In this document: positions 1 through 7,855 of the stretch, piece after piece
Layout of the letters: the number at the start of each line of letters is the position of its first letter
How positions within the stretch are numbered: position 1 is the first letter of the stretch
Source: Eubacterium sp. UBA3720
GTDB lineage: Bacteria > Bacillota > Clostridia > Lachnospirales > Lachnospiraceae
Assembly: GCA_002371335.1 (NCBI GenBank)
Contig: DFHP01000197.1
Location: forward strand, 1 to 42,540
Length of the DNA stretch: 42,540 nucleotides
Reading direction: 5' to 3'
Program-made: the position numbers and the translations under genes
The notes under the pieces: generated by a model
What the model was told of the DNA's origin: nothing
Seen by the model: the letters and a program-made list of their open reading frames with translations, nothing else
Databases searched by the model: none

Positions 1-465
1 CGGACTCTTTATCCCTAATTCAGCTATTGCCTGCATGCCCGGACGATAATCTCCCATATCATCCATATTTGAACCTTCCGCCACTATATCCATACCGTTG
101 TCTGCCGCCAGTGCCATGATTTCGGAAAACAGATGATGTTTACAGATATAACAGCGGTTTTTGGGATTTTCTGCAAAGCCGTCAATTTTCAGCTCATCCA
201 CCGGGAGAATAAAATGCTTCACTCCAAGCAGCCTGCAGTAATTTTCTGCCTCCGTTCTTTCCCTTTCCGGAAAAAGACCCGAAGCCGCGGTCACTGCGAT
301 CACATTCTCTCCGAGAGCCTCCTTTGCCGCATATAGCAGAAAAGTAGAATCAACGCCTGAAGAAAAAGCAACGGCTGTCTTTCCAAGACTTTTAAGATAC
401 GTTTTCAGTTTTTCATATTTCTCGAGCTGAACCGGCGAAGGGTTCGTTATCATTTTCTCTTCCAT
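1..465 (-). CDS. larE: ATP-dependent sacrificial sulfur transferase LarE (5' part only)
   Basis: The first 155 residues of a PP-loop protein are visible; the 3' part lies beyond the window edge. The PP-loop signature SGVDS (residues 36-40) and the following PKNRCYICK (101-109) fit the LarE family. LarE adenylates the nicotinic-acid-derived precursor and donates sulfur in nickel-pincer cofactor synthesis for lactate racemase-type enzymes. In the family the sulfur-giving cysteine is further downstream and cannot be checked here. The start at 465 follows a weak GAAGAG and is the first Met before the conserved region. A strong promoter lies upstream. Related PP-loop ATPases (NAD synthase-like, GMP synthase-like) are the main alternatives, so the larE name is likely but not certain on a partial sequence. 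Confidence 0.8.
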   Translation of the reverse strand, partial: MEEKMITNPSPVQLEKYEKLKTYLKSLGKTAVAFSSGVDSTFLLYAAKEALGENVIAVTAASGLFPERERTEAENYCRLLGVKHFILPVDELKIDGFAENPKNRCYICKHHLFSEIMALAADNGMDIVAEGSNMDDMGDYRPGMQAIAELGIKSP

Positions 466-905
466 AATTAATATCTCTTCATTCTTATAGTCATTCCGAT
501 GCTTCTGTTTCTAATACTTTCGTTGATTTTACATTCATTTACCCATCGAGTCAATAGGTTTACATGTGCTTCTGCAATTACAATATTTCACAAAATCGCA
601 CCTATTTATTTATATATTTTTACAAATTGACTCTTTTCGTAAATCGGTTATTATATACATATACTTTTATTAAATATTTTATTAAAGTATAGCTCGTTTA
701 TACTTTTTGCACAACATATGCATCATTTTTCGAGACTATTTGTATAATAAGCCATGATTTTTCCGGAAAATGGAAATCCGGTGAACTAATCCATTTCCAA
801 AATCGTGCAGAATATCGGAATTAAATATTATGCCCCTTTTTTCTAGAATGGACTTACAGAAACGAAATGACTTGAATAATCAAAGAAAACAGGAGGAGAA
901 AAAGT
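466..905. other. Divergent larE/srlD intergenic region
   Basis: This 440-bp AT-rich gap holds the larE promoter and, toward srlD, a TATAAT at 743-748 with no good -35 box, as expected for an activator-dependent promoter. An imperfect AT-rich dyad (663-688, ACTTT...AAAGT ends) lies about 55 bp upstream of that -10 and is a possible GutR site. The srlD ribosome site AGGAGG is at 891-896. No gene is seen. Confidence 0.45.
526..559 (-). promoter_or_regulatory. larE promoter with overlapping palindromic operator
   Basis: On the minus strand TTGACT (549-554) and TAAAAT (526-531) are separated by 17 bp. A 19-bp imperfect dyad (541-559; minus strand ACCTATTGACTCGATGGGT) covers the -35 box. A very similar arrangement lies in front of metY (23330-23363), so a common repressor is inferred. 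Which regulator binds is unknown. Confidence 0.7.
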
Positions 906-1706
906 ATGATTCAGAACTGGTTGGAACTGGACGGCAAGGTTGTTATCGTTACCGGCGGCGCTTCAGGAATCGGCAAACATGTGGTAGATACCCTGACAAA
1001 AGTCGGCGCCACTGCCGTAATCGTTGATATGAACGTTAAGACCGGCGACGAGATCGACGGCGCTTACTGTGTACAGTGTAATGTAACAGACGCCGCAAGC
1101 GTTCAGGCAATGGCTGATGCAGTTGTGGAAAAGTACGGAAAGATCGATGCTCTGGTAAATAACGCAGGCATTAATCTTCCGAGACTGCTGGTGGACGTAA
1201 AGGGCGAGAAGCCTGAATACGAACTGAATGACGACTCGTTTAACAAAATGTTCGCCGTAAACGTGAAAGGCGTTTTCCTTTGCGCGCAGGCCTGTGCAAA
1301 GCAGATGCTCAAACAGGGCAAGGGCGTTATCGTGAACATGTCTTCAGAATCCGGTAAAGAAGGATCTCAGGGACAGTCAGCATATTCTGCTACAAAGGGC
1401 GCAGTGGACAGCTTCACACGTTCCTGGGCAAAAGAGCTCGGAAAATATAACATCCGCGTACTTGCATGCGCCCCGGGAATCATGGAGGCGACAGGTCTTA
1501 GAACGGCGGCTTATAACGAAGCTCTCGCATATACCCGCGGCGTAAAACCGGAGGACCTTTCCACGGATTACACAAAAGTAATCCCGATGGGCCGTGACGG
1601 AAAACTGGATGAAGTCGGCGATCTGGTTGCTTATCTTGTATCCGACCGTGCAAGCTACATTGCCGGAACGACGATCAACATCTCCGGCGGAAAATCCCGC
1701 GGCTGA
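906..1706 (+). CDS. srlD: Sorbitol-6-phosphate 2-dehydrogenase (SDR family)
   Basis: A 266-residue short-chain dehydrogenase that should oxidise sorbitol-6-phosphate to fructose-6-phosphate with NAD+ in the cytoplasm. It has the Rossmann motif TGGASGIG (16-23), NNAG (85-88), and a complete catalytic set N119, S147, Y160 and K164 (YSATK). Asp41 after beta-2 is compatible with NAD preference. The start is set by AGGAGG 9 bp upstream of the ATG at 906. It is first in an operon with the PRD regulator and the glucitol PTS, which makes the substrate assignment much stronger than the SDR fold alone would. Confidence 0.9.
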   Translation: MIQNWLELDGKVVIVTGGASGIGKHVVDTLTKVGATAVIVDMNVKTGDEIDGAYCVQCNVTDAASVQAMADAVVEKYGKIDALVNNAGINLPRLLVDVKGEKPEYELNDDSFNKMFAVNVKGVFLCAQACAKQMLKQGKGVIVNMSSESGKEGSQGQSAYSATKGAVDSFTRSWAKELGKYNIRVLACAPGIMEATGLRTAAYNEALAYTRGVKPEDLSTDYTKVIPMGRDGKLDEVGDLVAYLVSDRASYIAGTTINISGGKSRG

Positions 1707-1740
1707 CAGGAACGATTTGTTCGGATCATTTAATTTATCC

Positions 1741-1770
1741 CGCGCCAGGTCTCGCGAGCGAGACTAGAAC
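1741..1770. repeat. Repeat family B, short copy
   Basis: Read on the minus strand, AGTCTCGCTCGCGAGACC followed by TGGCGCGGGAT matches the first half of the 53-bp elements at 14111-14163 and 28804-28856. It contains the self-complementary GTCTCGCTCGCGAGAC hairpin. It sits between srlD and gutR, just before the gutR ribosome site. Confidence 0.7.
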
Positions 1771-1794
1771 AAAAAGGGAAGGAGGAAAAGCACT

Positions 1795-3711
1795 GTGAAA
1801 AAGTCAAACGGCAATGAAAGGATCGCAAAGCTGATCATGTATCTGCGCCGGACACAGTCTTCTACAGTCTCTGAAATGGCAGCGCTCATGGAAGTGAGCG
1901 AAAGAACGATCAGAAACGATATCAAACAGATCAATCTTGATTTTTCCGACTGTGCAGTCATTGAAAAAAATCACAGCCGCTATTCTCTCCGCATTTTCGA
2001 TGAAAGTCTGTTTCTTCAGCATTTCGGAGACGCATCAGAGAATATGGATTCCCTCAATTCCCCGGAAAACCGGATGAATTATATATTCGGACGCCTCATG
2101 CGCGCCGAAGAACCTGTTCTTACTGATGAACTGGCATATGAAATGAATATCGGAAGAACGACTCTGGTAAACGACCTGAATAAACTCAGAGCGCAGGTCG
2201 AACCCTATAATATCTCTGTCATCGGAAAAACAAGCAAAGGATTAATGCTTCAGGGACTTGAAATGGACATCCGGCGTTTTATTCTGGAAAACAATTTCAA
2301 TTACCTGTACCGGGACTATCCGATGGATCAGGATATTACAGATGTCATACAGGATACGCTTCTTTCTCATTCCTTCGAGAAAAATGTACGCGAATCCTTT
2401 AAGAACTTTATGTTTCTCATGCTCGACCGGTTTCTGACAGGGCATTACATTGGTCACCTGACAAATCAGTTTTATAATCTGACCTCACGTCCGGAATTCG
2501 AAGTAGTGAACGAGATGACATCCCATGTGGAGGATTTCCTTAAGATCTCGATCCCTGTAGAAGAAAAGCTGTTCGTTTTTCTGCCCATTATCGGTATGCG
2601 TACCCCTACGGATGTGCGCGACATGCAGCTGATCGAACTGGATGAAACAGTCCGGCCTCTCATGATGCGTATTCTGCGGGCGATACGGGACGAAATGCAG
2701 ATCACGATCCGAAGCGGTGATTTCACAGAAGAGTTCCTCTATCACCTGATGTTCATGATCAACCGGCTCCGGTTCCGCGTCAAAGTGGAAAACCCGATGC
2801 TCCAGGACCTGAAGGAAAAATATCCTCTGGCCTATCAGATGGCAGGCATCGCATCCCGGGTCATTGAAGAAGAATATCACATTCCTATACCTGAAGAGGA
2901 ACGAGGCTTTCTGGCATCTTACTTTGGAGTATTTCTTACCGCTCAGGAACTTGACCAGCCCCCGAAAAGATTCCGCGTGGCGGTCGTCTGCGGCACAGGG
3001 CGTGTGACGGCAAGGCTGATAGGCGTACAGCTAAAAAAAATACTGGACAGTTCCGCGGAACTGACATTGATGTCAGATGAAAAGGTAACAGCGGAACAGC
3101 TGAACGAATTTGACATCATTCTCACGACCGTCGATCTTCAGTGTTCCTGCAGCCGTCCGGTCATCAGGATCAACGAGATCTTTAATGAGAAAGAACTTCT
3201 TCATAAGATCGAAAAGGCAAGGTACTGGGATGACATCGATGTTCCCGTTCTGGATAACAACTGGTATGTCATGACCGCGCTTTTAGACGAGAGTAAGTTC
3301 TTTTTCCTGAAAGACGCCGCAAGCTACGAACAGGCGATCGATACCATGGTTGACAGCCTGATCAGGAACTGTCAGGTAGATATCAACTTCGGCCACCGGC
3401 TGTATGAACGTGAAAAAAAAGGCACTATGATCTTCGACAACGCCATAGCAATCCCTCACGGTATACAGTATGCAGGCAAACATACTGTTCTGGCCATAGG
3501 CGTTCTTCCGAAACCTCTTTACCGCAGCGGAGTAAAGATCCAGATCATTTTTATGCTGGGTCTTCCGGAAAAGGTATCAGATGACGACACTCTTCTGCTT
3601 CGGGTATACGACGAGATCATGACTATAGCGCATGATCCGGCCGTCCTGGAAAAGATCGCATCTGCGGAGAACTTTCAGATGCTCCTTCGGGCGCTTTATA
3701 AGGACGCATGA
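1795..3711 (+). CDS. gutR: PRD-domain transcriptional activator of the sorbitol operon (GutR-like)
   Basis: A 638-residue BglG/MtlR-type regulator. It shows an N-terminal HTH (about 8-48), a second HTH-like segment (about 108-145), two PRD domains (about 195-295 and 305-388), an EIIB-like domain with CGTGRVT carrying Cys399, and a C-terminal EIIA-like domain with the phospho-histidine motif AIPHG (His555). PTS-dependent phosphorylation of such domains switches activators of this family according to substrate supply and general PTS state. The start is a GTG at 1795, 9 bp after GGAGG. Its place between srlD and gutM points to control of this operon. GutR is used by analogy; the protein is related in layout to MtlR and LicR as well. 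Confidence 0.87.
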   Translation: MKKSNGNERIAKLIMYLRRTQSSTVSEMAALMEVSERTIRNDIKQINLDFSDCAVIEKNHSRYSLRIFDESLFLQHFGDASENMDSLNSPENRMNYIFGRLMRAEEPVLTDELAYEMNIGRTTLVNDLNKLRAQVEPYNISVIGKTSKGLMLQGLEMDIRRFILENNFNYLYRDYPMDQDITDVIQDTLLSHSFEKNVRESFKNFMFLMLDRFLTGHYIGHLTNQFYNLTSRPEFEVVNEMTSHVEDFLKISIPVEEKLFVFLPIIGMRTPTDVRDMQLIELDETVRPLMMRILRAIRDEMQITIRSGDFTEEFLYHLMFMINRLRFRVKVENPMLQDLKEKYPLAYQMAGIASRVIEEEYHIPIPEEERGFLASYFGVFLTAQELDQPPKRFRVAVVCGTGRVTARLIGVQLKKILDSSAELTLMSDEKVTAEQLNEFDIILTTVDLQCSCSRPVIRINEIFNEKELLHKIEKARYWDDIDVPVLDNNWYVMTALLDESKFFFLKDAASYEQAIDTMVDSLIRNCQVDINFGHRLYEREKKGTMIFDNAIAIPHGIQYAGKHTVLAIGVLPKPLYRSGVKIQIIFMLGLPEKVSDDDTLLLRVYDEIMTIAHDPAVLEKIASAENFQMLLRALYKDA

Positions 3712-3829
3712 AAATAGTATTTTCCGGCTGCGGAATTCATCATGCCGGACATAAATCAAATGATCTTTAACAAAAAAAACTGTTATTATATTAAACATTT
3801 ATTAACCACTATGGAATGGAGGCATTCAT

Positions 3830-4279
3830 ATGTTACAACTTATGATCGTCGTTGCTGTAGCATTCTTACTGCAGATCGTACTTTCAATGGCACAGATGAA
3901 ACATTTCTCAAATGAATTTGTAAAGCTTCGTCGCCAGGGCAAGGTGGCCTGCGGACGAAAAGCGGGCGGTTTCCGCGCCGGTGCTATAGTTATGTTCCTG
4001 ATCGATGACAACGGGATCATAAAGGCGGCACGTAAGCTCGAAGGCGTCACCATCCTTGCAAGGGTAAAAGATCTGGACGGTTTCGAGGGGCGTAATATCA
4101 GAGATCTCTCTGAGGCGGATGCTCCGAAACATCACAAAAACCTCGGCAGGGCAATCGCGGATGCTTCTCTTTCATACCGTAAATTTACAGCCGGAGAAGT
4201 GATCCCCGAGCCGCCGTCACCATTTAAAAAGGTCGGCAATTCCATAGGAGGTATGATCAGAACAAAAGTAAAAGCTTAA
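3830..4279 (+). CDS. gutM: Glucitol operon activator protein GutM
   Basis: A 149-residue GutM-family protein with one N-terminal hydrophobic segment (about 2-20) and a soluble remainder containing RRQGKVACGRKAGGFRAG (34-51), typical of the family. GutM stimulates expression of glucitol operons in enterobacteria; how it acts is poorly known, and the membrane anchor suggests that it senses or relays the state of the transporter. The ATG at 3830 follows TGGAGG by 7 bp. It is placed between gutR and the PTS genes, with 18 bp to srlA, so cotranscription with the transporter is very likely. A weak internal promoter (TATATT near 3786) may lie upstream. Confidence 0.87.
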   Translation: MLQLMIVVAVAFLLQIVLSMAQMKHFSNEFVKLRRQGKVACGRKAGGFRAGAIVMFLIDDNGIIKAARKLEGVTILARVKDLDGFEGRNIRDLSEADAPKHHKNLGRAIADASLSYRKFTAGEVIPEPPSPFKKVGNSIGGMIRTKVKA

Positions 4280-4297
4280 TACGAAAGGTGGATCATC

Positions 4298-4852
4298 ATG
4301 GATTTTATCGTTAATTTAGCGTCAGGTTTTATGAATCTGTTTACACTCGGAGGTGAACAGTTTACAAGCTGGGTCACAGGCATCGTTCCTACGATCACGG
4401 TACTTCTGGTACTCATGAACGCGATCATCGCGCTTGCCGGACAGGATCGTGTAGACGCGATCGCAAAGGTCTGCACAAGCAATGTTATCCTTCGTTACGC
4501 AGTGCTTCCGTGGATCAGCGCTTTCATGCTCGGTAACCCGATGGCACTTTCCATGGGAAAGTTTATGCCGGAATTTTATAAACCCAGCTACTATGCATCA
4601 GCCACATATCATTGTCATACCAACAGTGGTATTTTCCCGCACATCAATGCTTCAGAGATCTTTATCTATCTCGGTATCGCAAACGGAATCACGACCCTTG
4701 GACTTGATACCACTCCGCTCGCTATCCGTTACCTCCTGGTCGGTATCGTCTGCAACTTCATCTCCGGATGGGCTACTGACTTTACTACAAGGATCGTTGA
4801 GAAACAGCAGGGCGTTCACCTCAGCCGTGAACTGAAACCGGAAGCACATTGA
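4298..4852 (+). CDS. srlA: PTS glucitol/sorbitol-specific EIIC subunit
   Basis: A 184-residue membrane protein matching the first half (IIC2) of the glucitol permease. It begins MDFIVNLASGFMNLF and has several hydrophobic helices, with a conserved central segment containing PWISAFMLGNPMALSMGKFMPEF (about 69-91 region). With SrlE it forms the membrane channel for sorbitol coupled to phosphorylation. The start at 4298 follows GAAAGGTGG. It ends 27 bp before srlE. Its length is close to that of enterobacterial SrlA. Confidence 0.92.
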   Translation: MDFIVNLASGFMNLFTLGGEQFTSWVTGIVPTITVLLVLMNAIIALAGQDRVDAIAKVCTSNVILRYAVLPWISAFMLGNPMALSMGKFMPEFYKPSYYASATYHCHTNSGIFPHINASEIFIYLGIANGITTLGLDTTPLAIRYLLVGIVCNFISGWATDFTTRIVEKQQGVHLSRELKPEAH

Positions 4853-4879
4853 TGTCTGAACAGAAGGAGGAAATAAAAA

Positions 4880-5911
4880 ATGGCAGAATATCGTTCAATT
4901 AAAGTTGTTCGCGGATCAGGCGGTTTCGGCGGTCCTCTGGTGATCACCCCGACCGAAAAGAAAAATAAAGTAATGTTCATCACAGGCGGCGGTACAGAGC
5001 CGGAATGTCTGAAAAAGATCGTTGAACTGACAGGTCTTACTCCTGTCAACGGTTTCAAAACAAGCTGCCCCGAAGATGAGCTTGCGCTTGTCATCATCGA
5101 TTGCGGCGGTACTCTTCGCTGCGGTCTTTACCCGAAAAAACGTATCCCTACGATCAATATCAACCCTGTAGGAAAAGCCGGCCCGATGGCCCAGTACATC
5201 AAAGAAGATATTTATGTATCAGGCGTAACTTCCGCACAGGTATCTCTCGCGGACGAGAGTGAAGCCGCTGCACCGGCAGCAGAAGCTGTCCAGGAGAACG
5301 CAGCATCTGAAGAGAAAAAGAACGACGGCGTGAAATTCACTTCTGACATGAAGGTTTCCGAGACCCTTGCCGCTCAGGAACACAAGAGCATTATTACAGT
5401 CATCGGTCTTGGCGCAGGAAAAGTCGTAGCTACATTCAACCAGGCAGCACGTGACGCGATCCAGACGATCATCACGACGATCCTTCCGTTCATGGCGTTC
5501 GTTTCCATGCTGATCGGTATCATCAACGGTTCAGGTTTCGGTAATGCATTCGCGTCTCTGCTGACGCCGCTTGCAGGTAATATCTTCGGTCTTGTGATCC
5601 TCGGTATCATCTGTTCCATCCCCGGACTTTCCGCCCTTCTCGGACCGGGTGCTGTTATCGCGCAGATCGTCGGTACTCTCGTAGGCGCTGAGATTGGAAA
5701 AGGAAACATCGCTCCGCAGCTTGCGCTTCCTGCTCTGTTTGCCATTAATACGCAGGGCGCATGTGACTTCATCCCGGTAGGTCTGGGACTTGCCGAGGCT
5801 GAGACAGAGACAGTTGAGGTCGGCGTAGTATCCGTTATGTACTCCCGTTTCATCACAGGCTGGATCCGTGTCCTGATCGCATACGCAGCAAGCTTTGGCC
5901 TGTATGCATAA
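4880..5911 (+). CDS. srlE: PTS glucitol/sorbitol-specific EIIB-EIIC2 subunit
   Basis: A 343-residue two-domain protein. The N-terminal EIIB part (1-120) contains DCGGTLRCGLYPKKRIPT (74-91), with Cys75 and Cys81 as candidates for the phosphocysteine; in the family it is the first of these. An Ala/Glu-rich linker (about 121-150) leads to a hydrophobic C-terminal EIIC part (about 180-343) with GLSALLGPGAVIAQIVGTLVGAE-like membrane helices. It passes phosphate from SrlB to sorbitol during transport. AAGGAGG lies 11 bp before the ATG at 4880. Third PTS-related gene in the operon. Confidence 0.92.
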   Translation: MAEYRSIKVVRGSGGFGGPLVITPTEKKNKVMFITGGGTEPECLKKIVELTGLTPVNGFKTSCPEDELALVIIDCGGTLRCGLYPKKRIPTININPVGKAGPMAQYIKEDIYVSGVTSAQVSLADESEAAAPAAEAVQENAASEEKKNDGVKFTSDMKVSETLAAQEHKSIITVIGLGAGKVVATFNQAARDAIQTIITTILPFMAFVSMLIGIINGSGFGNAFASLLTPLAGNIFGLVILGIICSIPGLSALLGPGAVIAQIVGTLVGAEIGKGNIAPQLALPALFAINTQGACDFIPVGLGLAEAETETVEVGVVSVMYSRFITGWIRVLIAYAASFGLYA

Positions 5912-5970
5912 AACAGAAAGACTTTAAGAACGCAGATTCTTTCATACGAAATCTCCATTACAGTATTTAT

Positions 5971-6007
5971 CGGAAGGGATGATTCCCGGAAACGATCTTC
6001 CCTTCCG
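5971..6007 (+). other. Intercistronic hairpin between srlE and srlB
   Basis: CGGAAGGGA (5971-5979) and TCCCTTCCG (5999-6007) form a 9-bp perfect stem with a 19-nt loop, without a following T-run. It lies in the unusually long 149-bp srlE-srlB gap. It may stabilise the upstream mRNA or set the relative dose of EIIA; this is inference. Confidence 0.5.
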
Positions 6008-6060
6008 GCATGGCCGGTAGAAAGAACAACATCAGATTTATTAAACACAGGAGGAAAAAA

Positions 6061-6426
6061 ATGAGAGTTATTTATGAAAATAAGGTTAAGAAGCTCGGTG
6101 ATTGTGTGGACGAATTTAAGGACGCCGGCATGTTTATACTTTTCGGAGAAAATGCTCCGGAAGAGCTGAAGGATTACTGTTACTCAGTAAGCGTAAATCC
6201 GATCAACGGAACCATCGAAGCCGGTCAGACGATGAAGATCGGAGACGCCGAATTCAAGATCACGGCAGTCGGCCCTGAGGCGCCTCATACACTGGCTGGA
6301 CTGGGACATTGTACTATCAATCTGAGCGGCGCTACCGAAGTTGAACTTCCCGGAACCATTTACCTTGAAAACAAACCGATGCCTGAAATCACTGTAGGAA
6401 CAGTTATCCAGATCATTGCAGATTAA
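6061..6426 (+). CDS. srlB: PTS glucitol/sorbitol-specific EIIA subunit
   Basis: A 121-residue soluble EIIA of the glucitol family (MRVIYENKVKKLG start). It accepts phosphate from HPr and passes it to SrlE. The only histidines are His76 (EAPHT) and His83 (LGHCTI), so the phosphorylated residue must be one of these, His83 lying in the segment best conserved with enterobacterial SrlB. I chose the ATG at 6061 because AGGAGG lies 7 bp upstream; the longer frame from 6010 would start inside the leader and translate through the ribosome site. Last gene of the operon, followed by a terminator. Confidence 0.9.
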   Translation: MRVIYENKVKKLGDCVDEFKDAGMFILFGENAPEELKDYCYSVSVNPINGTIEAGQTMKIGDAEFKITAVGPEAPHTLAGLGHCTINLSGATEVELPGTIYLENKPMPEITVGTVIQIIAD

Positions 6427-6450
6427 TCAGGGTCTGCTAAAATGTCCGCC

Positions 6451-6493
6451 AAAAAATCTCTGCCGGGGCCGCAGCCTTGACGGAGATTTTTTT
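6451..6493 (+). terminator. Terminator after srlB
   Basis: AAAAAATCTC (6451-6460) pairs with GAGATTTTTT (6484-6493), extended inward by a few pairs, and the right arm ends in a T-run. It closes the sorbitol operon and could work in both directions. Confidence 0.75.
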
Positions 6494-6540
6494 AATTGCT
6501 ATAATCACTTATATAAATCTTTTTGCAAAAGTTGTTTTAA

Positions 6541-6596
6541 AAATCTTCCCACATGGCATTTCTGAAGCAGTCTGATCATGAAGCGGGAAGTTTTAG
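6541..6596. repeat. Palindromic repeat family E, copy 1
   Basis: CTTCCCAC ... GCGGGAAG forms the ends of an imperfect palindrome. Read on the minus strand it resembles the element at 30466-30533: both begin TAAAACTTCCC, continue with CTTCATG, and end GTGGGAAG followed by T residues. It lies between srlB and the ROK gene. Confidence 0.5.
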
Positions 6597-6629
6597 TTAT
6601 TTTTTTGTGCTTATAAAAAAGGATTCCAT

Positions 6630-7751
6630 ATGGCAAATTCATCAACAGGAAAGCGGCTTCATCAGGAACTTATCATTCAGGCTTTGCGCCGGGAATCTGT
6701 TCTTACAAGACAGGAGCTCTCCCGCCGGCTCGGGATCAGCATGCCTACCACTTTACAGTGTACCAATGCTTTACTCGAAAAAAATATCATCGTTGAATGC
6801 GGCACGCAGATATCTACAGGCGGACGGAAACCAAAGGAGCTTTGTCTGAACAGCCGGACCGGCTTCTCCATCGGGATCGATATAGCCCTTCACCATGTAG
6901 AGATCGTTCTGACTGATTTTCTCAGCAATATACTGCATCACACGAAACTGAATATTCCTTTTCAGGATTCTGTTATCTGGTATAAAGCACTGGAAGAAGG
7001 ACTTTCCGATTTCCTGCATGAATACCACATTGACAGAAAACAGATCATTTGTGCCGGCATTTCTTTCCCGGGAATCATCGATGAGGAAAATGATATTATC
7101 GTCCGTTCGCATATATTCCAGCTGGAACACGTGAGTCTCGACCGTTTTCACAAGGCAATCCCGTTCCCCATGACGGTTTCCAACGACGCCAACTGCGCCA
7201 GTTATTCAGAGATCTCATCGGAACATCCGAGATATCTTTACCTTTCTCTGAATGAATCGGTGGGCGGCGGCCTGATCTATCAGGGAAAAATATTCAAAGG
7301 CACGACAATGCAGGCCGGTGAATTCGGACATATTATCCTTCATCCAGGCGGGAGACAATGCTACTGCGGAAAAAAGGGCTGCGTCGACCCTTATCTTTCA
7401 CCCCTGGCGCTGCGAAAAAAAGGACAGACTATGGAAGATTTCTTCGGTCTTGTGGAGCAGGGAGACGAAACCGCCCGTGAAAAATGGGACGCCTATCTGG
7501 AAGATCTGGCTATTCTCACCACAAATCTTCACATGGCTCTGAACGAAATCATTATTATAGGCGGAGAAACAGGCAATTACATAGAACCTTACATGGAGAT
7601 CCTCCGCCAGAAAGCCGGCAAATACGATCTGTTCGCCAGGGATGTAGACTATCTGTTTCCCACAGTACGGAAAAACTTCGCGTTCTCACTGGGCGCTTCC
7701 ATGCTGGCTCTTCAGAAATATGAAAATCTTGTGCTGGAGAAGGCTCCCTAA
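6630..7751 (+). CDS. ROK-family transcriptional regulator
   Basis: A 373-residue NagC/XylR-type protein: N-terminal winged HTH (about 12-55, with LTRQELSRRLGISMPT), then a ROK sugar-binding fold. It keeps NDAN (185-188), EFGH (231-234) and the zinc-binding CYCGKKGC (Cys244, 246, 251). The first phosphate loop, normally DxGGT in ROK kinases, reads GIDIALHHVEIVLTD, so kinase activity is unlikely and a sugar-sensing repressor is the better call. The ATG at 6630 follows AAAAAGGA. Downstream of the sorbitol operon but separated by a terminator; its target is not evident. The last codons form the left arm of its own terminator. Confidence 0.85.
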   Translation: MANSSTGKRLHQELIIQALRRESVLTRQELSRRLGISMPTTLQCTNALLEKNIIVECGTQISTGGRKPKELCLNSRTGFSIGIDIALHHVEIVLTDFLSNILHHTKLNIPFQDSVIWYKALEEGLSDFLHEYHIDRKQIICAGISFPGIIDEENDIIVRSHIFQLEHVSLDRFHKAIPFPMTVSNDANCASYSEISSEHPRYLYLSLNESVGGGLIYQGKIFKGTTMQAGEFGHIILHPGGRQCYCGKKGCVDPYLSPLALRKKGQTMEDFFGLVEQGDETAREKWDAYLEDLAILTTNLHMALNEIIIIGGETGNYIEPYMEILRQKAGKYDLFARDVDYLFPTVRKNFAFSLGASMLALQKYENLVLEKAP

Positions 7752-7768
7752 GCCTTCTCCTTTCTTTT
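7736..7768 (+). terminator. Terminator overlapping the ROK gene stop
   Basis: GGAGAAGGC (7736-7744) and GCCTTCTCC (7752-7760) make a 9-bp perfect stem with the TAA stop in the loop, followed by TTTCTTTT. Confidence 0.85.
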
Positions 7769-7781
7769 ATCCCTTCCCCAT

Positions 7782-7800
7782 GAGTTTCGCAATTTCCTGA
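7782..7800. repeat. Solo terminal repeat of family C
   Basis: GAGTTTCGCAATTTCCTGA matches the right terminal repeat of the palindromic elements at 19135-19383 and 32662-32800 almost exactly. No partner arm is visible nearby, so it is probably a remnant. It lies in the 104-bp gap between the converging ROK and activase genes. Confidence 0.55.
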
Positions 7801-7855
7801 ATAAGGTAATGGTCTCATGGAAAAAGACTCCTCCTCCGGCGATCCGATATTCATC

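Noticed and set aside
601..660. Catabolite-repression (cre) site upstream of srlD
   Set aside because: The best match (TAAATCGGTTAT region) deviates too much from the consensus to call.
5374..6048. 224-residue minus-strand open frame
   Set aside because: Antisense to srlE, rich in Arg/Pro/Ser as expected for a shadow frame.
6010..6060. Upstream start for srlB giving 17 extra residues
   Set aside because: It would translate through the AGGAGG ribosome site directly before the ATG at 6061, and the extra residues do not fit the family start.
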